DNA of 64,000 nucleotides, taken from contig NZ_CP060828.1 of the NCBI RefSeq assembly GCF_014489635.1, forward strand, positions 5,326,501 through 5,390,500. The letters are read 5' to 3'. The stretch comes from Streptomyces roseirectus. GTDB lineage: Bacteria > Actinomycetota > Actinomycetes > Streptomycetales > Streptomycetaceae. Shown here piece by piece: positions 60,850 through 64,000 of the stretch; within the stretch, counting starts at the first letter, position 1, and each line of letters starts with the position of its first letter. Position numbers and translations under genes: made by a program. The notes beneath the pieces are model-generated. The model made no database searches and was not told the DNA's origin. It saw only the letters and a program-made list of their open reading frames with translations.

Positions 60850-60907
60850 GAACGCTCAACCGGCCGGCTCGAATGCTCTACTGGCCAACTGAAATGCTCA
60901 GTCACAC
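60850..60907. repeat. 21-bp tandem units upstream of the HAAS gene
   Basis: GAACGCTCAACCGGCCGGCTC (60850-60870) and GAATGCTCTACTGGCCAACTG (60871-60891), followed by AAATGCTCAGTCACAC (60892-60907), share the (A)A(T/C)GCTC core and a TGGCCA/CCGGCC centre. The third unit is part of the right inverted repeat arm. Confidence 0.5.
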
Positions 60908-60999
60908 GAGGACGGCCCGCCGCCTCTCCCGTAAGCCCCCTACAACTCCAGATCTACTGGATCTACTGGACGAAGTCCCCCGCGCGGTAGCTTCTTCCC

Positions 61000-62055
61000 G
61001 TGGGGATCGAAAGCGACCAAGTCGTCTACGAGTACCTGAGCCGCGTCGGCGACGTGGCTCAGCAGCAGCAACTGGCGTCCTCAGCGCGGATGCGGCTCGT
61101 GTCGGAGCTGCGCAACGAGATCGACCAGCGCCGCGCGAAGGCCACGGTGGACAGCCCGGCGGCCGTCCGGAAGATCATCGCGAGACTGGGCAGCCCGGAC
61201 GACGTCGTCGCCGCGGCGGGGGGCCAGGGTGGGCCCGGGACACCGGCCGTCGCCGTACCCGTACAACCTTCGTACTCCCCGGGATCCCCCTCGGGGTCGG
61301 CGGGCCCCGCCGGGCCGACGTCACCCACAGCACCCACCACACCCGCCGGACCCGCTGCCCGTGCCGACGCCGACTCCGACGGCCCCGCCTTCCCCGCCCC
61401 CCGATCCGGCGACGACGACGCCTTGCCCGACTGGTGGCGGGGCGGACCCGTAGGTCTGGAGAGTGACCTCGACGAGGTCCCCGGCTTCGTCGGCGGCGTC
61501 GAGATCCCCGAACTCCTCAAGTCCCCGCGCGGCAGGACCCTGGAGAAGAAGACCGACGACGAGACCCCGGCCACGCCCCCGGCGGACGACCAGACCGACG
61601 CCACCGCCACAGCCCCCGGCAAGTCCGGCAAGGCCGAGAAGCCAGGCAAGACCGCCAAGGCCCGCAAGTCCGCCGACGCCGAACCCCGGCGCCGCCGCCT
61701 CGTCCCCCTTCCCTCCGGCCAGTGGAGCAACCCCCTCCTCCTGCTCGCCGCCGCCTCTCTCGTCGCGGGCGCGGTCCTCGGCAACCTCATCCCGCTGGGC
61801 GCCGGTTGGCTCATCGCTTACGTGTCCCGGCGGCTCAGCGTCCAGGAGAAGAAGACGGCCGTCTTCTGGATCCCCGGCTGCGCGGTCGGGGCCGGCCTGG
61901 TGTGGCTGTGGGGACGCAACGAGGGCCGCTGGGGCGATCCCATCGTCGCCGGGCACATGAACGACGCGGTCTCACAGACCTGGCCCTGGGTACTACGGGT
62001 CGCGGCCATCACGTCCGCTCTGTACCTGGTCTGGCGCTCGCAGCGGAACAAGTAG
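61000..62055 (+). CDS. HAAS-type membrane protein
   Basis: A 351-residue protein starting GTG. The N-terminus resembles the HAAS/DUF1700 domain (VVYEYLSRVGDVAQQQQLASSARMRLVSELRNEIDQRRAKATVDSPAAVRKIIARLGSPDDVVAAAGG), a short signalling helix bundle. A long Pro/Thr/Ala linker and a basic block (AKARKSADAEPRRRRLV) follow. Three or so spans at the C-terminus (SNPLLLLAAASLVAGAVLGNLI ... VLRVAAITSALYLVW). Probably a membrane-linked regulatory partner; function unknown. Confidence 0.7.
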   Translation: MGIESDQVVYEYLSRVGDVAQQQQLASSARMRLVSELRNEIDQRRAKATVDSPAAVRKIIARLGSPDDVVAAAGGQGGPGTPAVAVPVQPSYSPGSPSGSAGPAGPTSPTAPTTPAGPAARADADSDGPAFPAPRSGDDDALPDWWRGGPVGLESDLDEVPGFVGGVEIPELLKSPRGRTLEKKTDDETPATPPADDQTDATATAPGKSGKAEKPGKTAKARKSADAEPRRRRLVPLPSGQWSNPLLLLAAASLVAGAVLGNLIPLGAGWLIAYVSRRLSVQEKKTAVFWIPGCAVGAGLVWLWGRNEGRWGDPIVAGHMNDAVSQTWPWVLRVAAITSALYLVWRSQRNK

Positions 62056-62181
62056 CTCCACGGAGGGACGGGCAGCCGTACACCCCGAGCCGTAGGGGCC
62101 CCGGGCCGTAGGGGACATCCCCGAACGGCGTCCGGGGCATCCCCGATGCCGTCCGGTCCCCGGAACTGGTCAGCTCGACTC

Positions 62182-63414
62182 ATGGGAAAAACACGGCACT
62201 TACCTCGCACGGTCGTCGCCCTCACCACAGTCGTCCTCACCGCGGTCGGCGCGCTCGCCGCCACCGCCGCCCCCGCGCTCACCGCCCCCGCACTCTCCGC
62301 CCCGCCCCGCCCGTCCCCGGGGCCCCACGCCCCAACTCAGGCCGCCCTGAACGAGATCGCCGCCCAGGGCACCCCCGGAGTCATCGCCCAGGTGAAACAC
62401 CCCCGGGGCAGGTGGAACGGCCGAGCGGGCGTCGCCGACCTTGCGACCGGCCGACAGCGCGCCGTCCACGAGAGGTTCCGCGTCGCCAGCGTCACCAAGC
62501 CCTTCACCGCCACGGTGCTCCTCAAGCTCGAAGCCCGGCGGAAACTGTCCCTGGACGACAGCGTGGAGAAGTGGCTACCCGGGGTAGTACGCGGCAAGGA
62601 CTACCACCCCGAGCGCATCACCGTCCGCCACCTGCTCAACCACACGAGCGGGATCTACGACTACAACATGGACGACGGCTTCCGCGCCAAGTACTACGGG
62701 GACGAGTTCGACAAGAACCGCCACCACCGCTGGGCCCCGGGGGAGTTGGTGGCCATCGCCTTGGCGCACCCGGCCAACTTCCAGCCGGAGCAGGGCAGTC
62801 GCCCCGGCCGCCCCGGCAAGTGGGACTACTCCGACACCAATTACGTCCTCGCCGGAATGATCATCGAGAAGGTCACCGGCGGCACCTACCGCGAGGCGGT
62901 CGAAAACCTCGTCGTCAAACCGCTCAAGCTGCGCGGCACGAAAGTCCCCGGCACCTCACCCAAGCTGCCCCGGCCGCACGCGACCCACTACTCCACGCTC
63001 TTCGAGGACGGCCCGGACGCGAAGACGCGCGACGTCACCGAGTTCAGCCCCACGGTCGCCTTCTCGGCCGGAGAGATCATCTCGACCGTCGGCGACGTGA
63101 ACACCTTCATGTCCGCGCTCCTCGCCGGCGACCTGCTGCCCGCCGCCCAGCAACGGGCGCTGCTCGACGCCGTGGCCGTCGACGGCGACAAGGGCCACGG
63201 CGGTCCCGAGGACGTCTACGGCCTGGGCATCCGGCACTTCAAACTGAGGGACGGCTGCTGGGCCTGGGGTCACGGCGGCATGATCCCCGGCTCCGCGACC
63301 CGCACGGTGGCCACGGCGGACGGCCGCCACGTGCTGACCATGAACCGCAACGGCGACTGGGGCGACCAGCGGCTGGAGGACGCGCTCGTCGAGACCGAGT
63401 TCTGCGAGAGCTGA
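62182..63414 (+). CDS. Secreted beta-lactamase-fold serine hydrolase
   Basis: A 410-residue serine hydrolase (DD-peptidase / class C beta-lactamase fold). The signal peptide precedes a mature protein with the SxxK motif ASVTKPFTATVL (Ser nucleophile), YSDTNY in place of the usual YxN triad (Asp for Asn), and WGHGGMIPG as the HxG motif. FRVASVTKPF and LLNHTSGIYDYN are typical of Streptomyces D-alanyl-D-alanine carboxypeptidases (R61-like). ATG 62182 gives MGKTRHLPRTVVALTTVVLT, a good signal sequence. Cell-wall or antibiotic substrate not determined. Confidence 0.88.
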   Translation: MGKTRHLPRTVVALTTVVLTAVGALAATAAPALTAPALSAPPRPSPGPHAPTQAALNEIAAQGTPGVIAQVKHPRGRWNGRAGVADLATGRQRAVHERFRVASVTKPFTATVLLKLEARRKLSLDDSVEKWLPGVVRGKDYHPERITVRHLLNHTSGIYDYNMDDGFRAKYYGDEFDKNRHHRWAPGELVAIALAHPANFQPEQGSRPGRPGKWDYSDTNYVLAGMIIEKVTGGTYREAVENLVVKPLKLRGTKVPGTSPKLPRPHATHYSTLFEDGPDAKTRDVTEFSPTVAFSAGEIISTVGDVNTFMSALLAGDLLPAAQQRALLDAVAVDGDKGHGGPEDVYGLGIRHFKLRDGCWAWGHGGMIPGSATRTVATADGRHVLTMNRNGDWGDQRLEDALVETEFCES

Positions 63415-63514
63415 CGGGGTCCTGCGGAAGCTGACGGGCATAGGGGGAACGGCGACCCCTAGTACCCCTAATACTCCCGAGACGGTCACCGCCCCGGCTG
63501 GGACACTGATCGGC

Positions 63515-64000
63515 ATGACCTCTCCCGCGCACCCCGCCCCCGCGCACCCCGTAGTCGGCTTCGACCTCGACATGACCCTCATCGACTCCCGCCCCGGAAT
63601 CCGCGCGTGCTACGTGACTCTCGCCCAGCGGACCGGCGTGCACATAGACGCCGACCTGGTGGTCAGCCGGCTCGGCCCGCCTGTCGAGGACGAGATGGCC
63701 CACTGGTTCCCGGCCGAGGAGGTCGCGGAGATGGCGGCCCTCTATCGCAGGTTGTACCCCGAGTACGCCGTGAGAGGGACCCTCGCCCTGCCCGGAGCCC
63801 GCGAGGCGATCACGGCCGTCCACGCGGCGGGCGGCCGCGCCATCGTCGTCACCGCGAAGCACGAGCCCAACGCGAAGCTCCACATGGAACACCTGGGGCT
63901 TGACCCTGACGTCGTGGTCGGGGACCTGTGGGCCGAGCAGAAGGCGGAAGCGCTCAGGGAATACGGCGCCCACGTCTATGTCGGTGATCACGTAGGGGAC
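63515..64000 (+). CDS. HAD-family hydrolase, 3' part outside window
   Basis: The first 162 residues of a HAD phosphatase-like protein. Motif I is VVGFDLDMTLIDSRPGI, with Met in the place often held by Gly, motif II is AIVVTAKHE, and a late VGDHVGD suggests motif IV at the window edge. The cap region is small. Substrate unknown. Confidence 0.85.
   Translation, partial: MTSPAHPAPAHPVVGFDLDMTLIDSRPGIRACYVTLAQRTGVHIDADLVVSRLGPPVEDEMAHWFPAEEVAEMAALYRRLYPEYAVRGTLALPGAREAITAVHAAGGRAIVVTAKHEPNAKLHMEHLGLDPDVVVGDLWAEQKAEALREYGAHVYVGDHVGD

Larger units (their letters stand above)
59817..60907. repeat. Pair of 26-bp inverted repeats flanking the Stv-domain gene
   Basis: The left arm (59817-59842) begins GTGTGACTGAGCA and ends TTCAGTTGGCCA. 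The right arm (60882-60907) is its reverse complement, with one mismatch (C versus T at arm position 14). The arms enclose 1.04 kb that contains only the cargo gene. They also lie in the same relation to the two outward genes (helicase-associated and HAAS genes), so shared promoter motifs are the main alternative to element ends. Confidence 0.7.

Overview
The window reads as a Streptomyces chromosome segment. It is very GC-rich with strong G/C bias at third codon positions, and it carries actinobacterial marker families: DUF397/DUF5753 XRE pairs, DUF3263, mycothiol-dependent isomerase folds, BldD and DasR operator sequences, a CIRCE-controlled groEL2 without groES, and bacterial XPB. The order cdgB-like, nagA/nagK, otsB/otsA, threonine-synthase-like gene, cold shock gene, groEL2, murQ/murR resembles from memory the core of the S. 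coelicolor chromosome around groEL2. This was not checked by alignment.

0-10.3 kb is the accessory part. A partial epoxide hydrolase diverges from a WYL regulator. Next come a remnant of a regulator gene tail, a small hypothetical gene, a NUDIX hydrolase and a TPR-type regulator. Facing them is a compact peptide natural product locus: a 42-residue precursor gene, a strong hairpin, an asparagine-synthetase-like macrolactam cyclase with a TTA (bldA) codon at position 4, and an ABC exporter, closed by a perfect-palindrome terminator and a convergent GntR gene. A small conserved gene and a DUF6415/HATPase fusion follow.

10.5-31.7 kb is mostly core: TerD, ArfB-type rescue factor, acetyltransferase, flavin reductase, a GAF-PAS-GGDEF diguanylate cyclase behind a BldD box, and an anchored binding-module protein. 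The amino-sugar block (PfkB kinase, NagA, ROK kinase, solute-binding lipoprotein) has a DasR-type double operator in its divergent promoter. Trehalose genes otsB/otsA and gpgS follow, then a SAM-I riboswitch driving a threonine-synthase-like gene and a sulfur-carrier gene (the MetM/MetO arrangement), a cold shock gene, groEL2 with tandem CIRCE, an ECF sigma/membrane partner pair, and a Uma2 gene behind a frameshifted HTH gene. A dispersed repeat lies before otsB and again before groEL2.

32-48 kb mixes secreted enzymes, a DUF397/XRE accessory set, a methyltransferase, an OYE oxidoreductase, a carboxylesterase, a CPT-like kinase and a large XRE-NB-ARC-TPR regulator behind an 11-bp-arm inverted repeat. 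The MurQ/MurR pair for peptidoglycan sugar recycling completes this region.

48-64 kb holds a DinB-type/GNAT fusion, an HD phosphohydrolase, a mycothiol-dependent isomerase homologue, CutC with a dre-like site, a HelD-type ATPase, an autoregulated GntR/DUF1648 pair, XPB helicase, a large helicase-associated protein, an orphan contractile-injection-type cargo with a Stv-like domain bracketed by 26-bp inverted repeats, a HAAS-type membrane protein, a serine hydrolase and a partial HAD hydrolase. No tRNA, rRNA, CRISPR array or insertion sequence was recognised.
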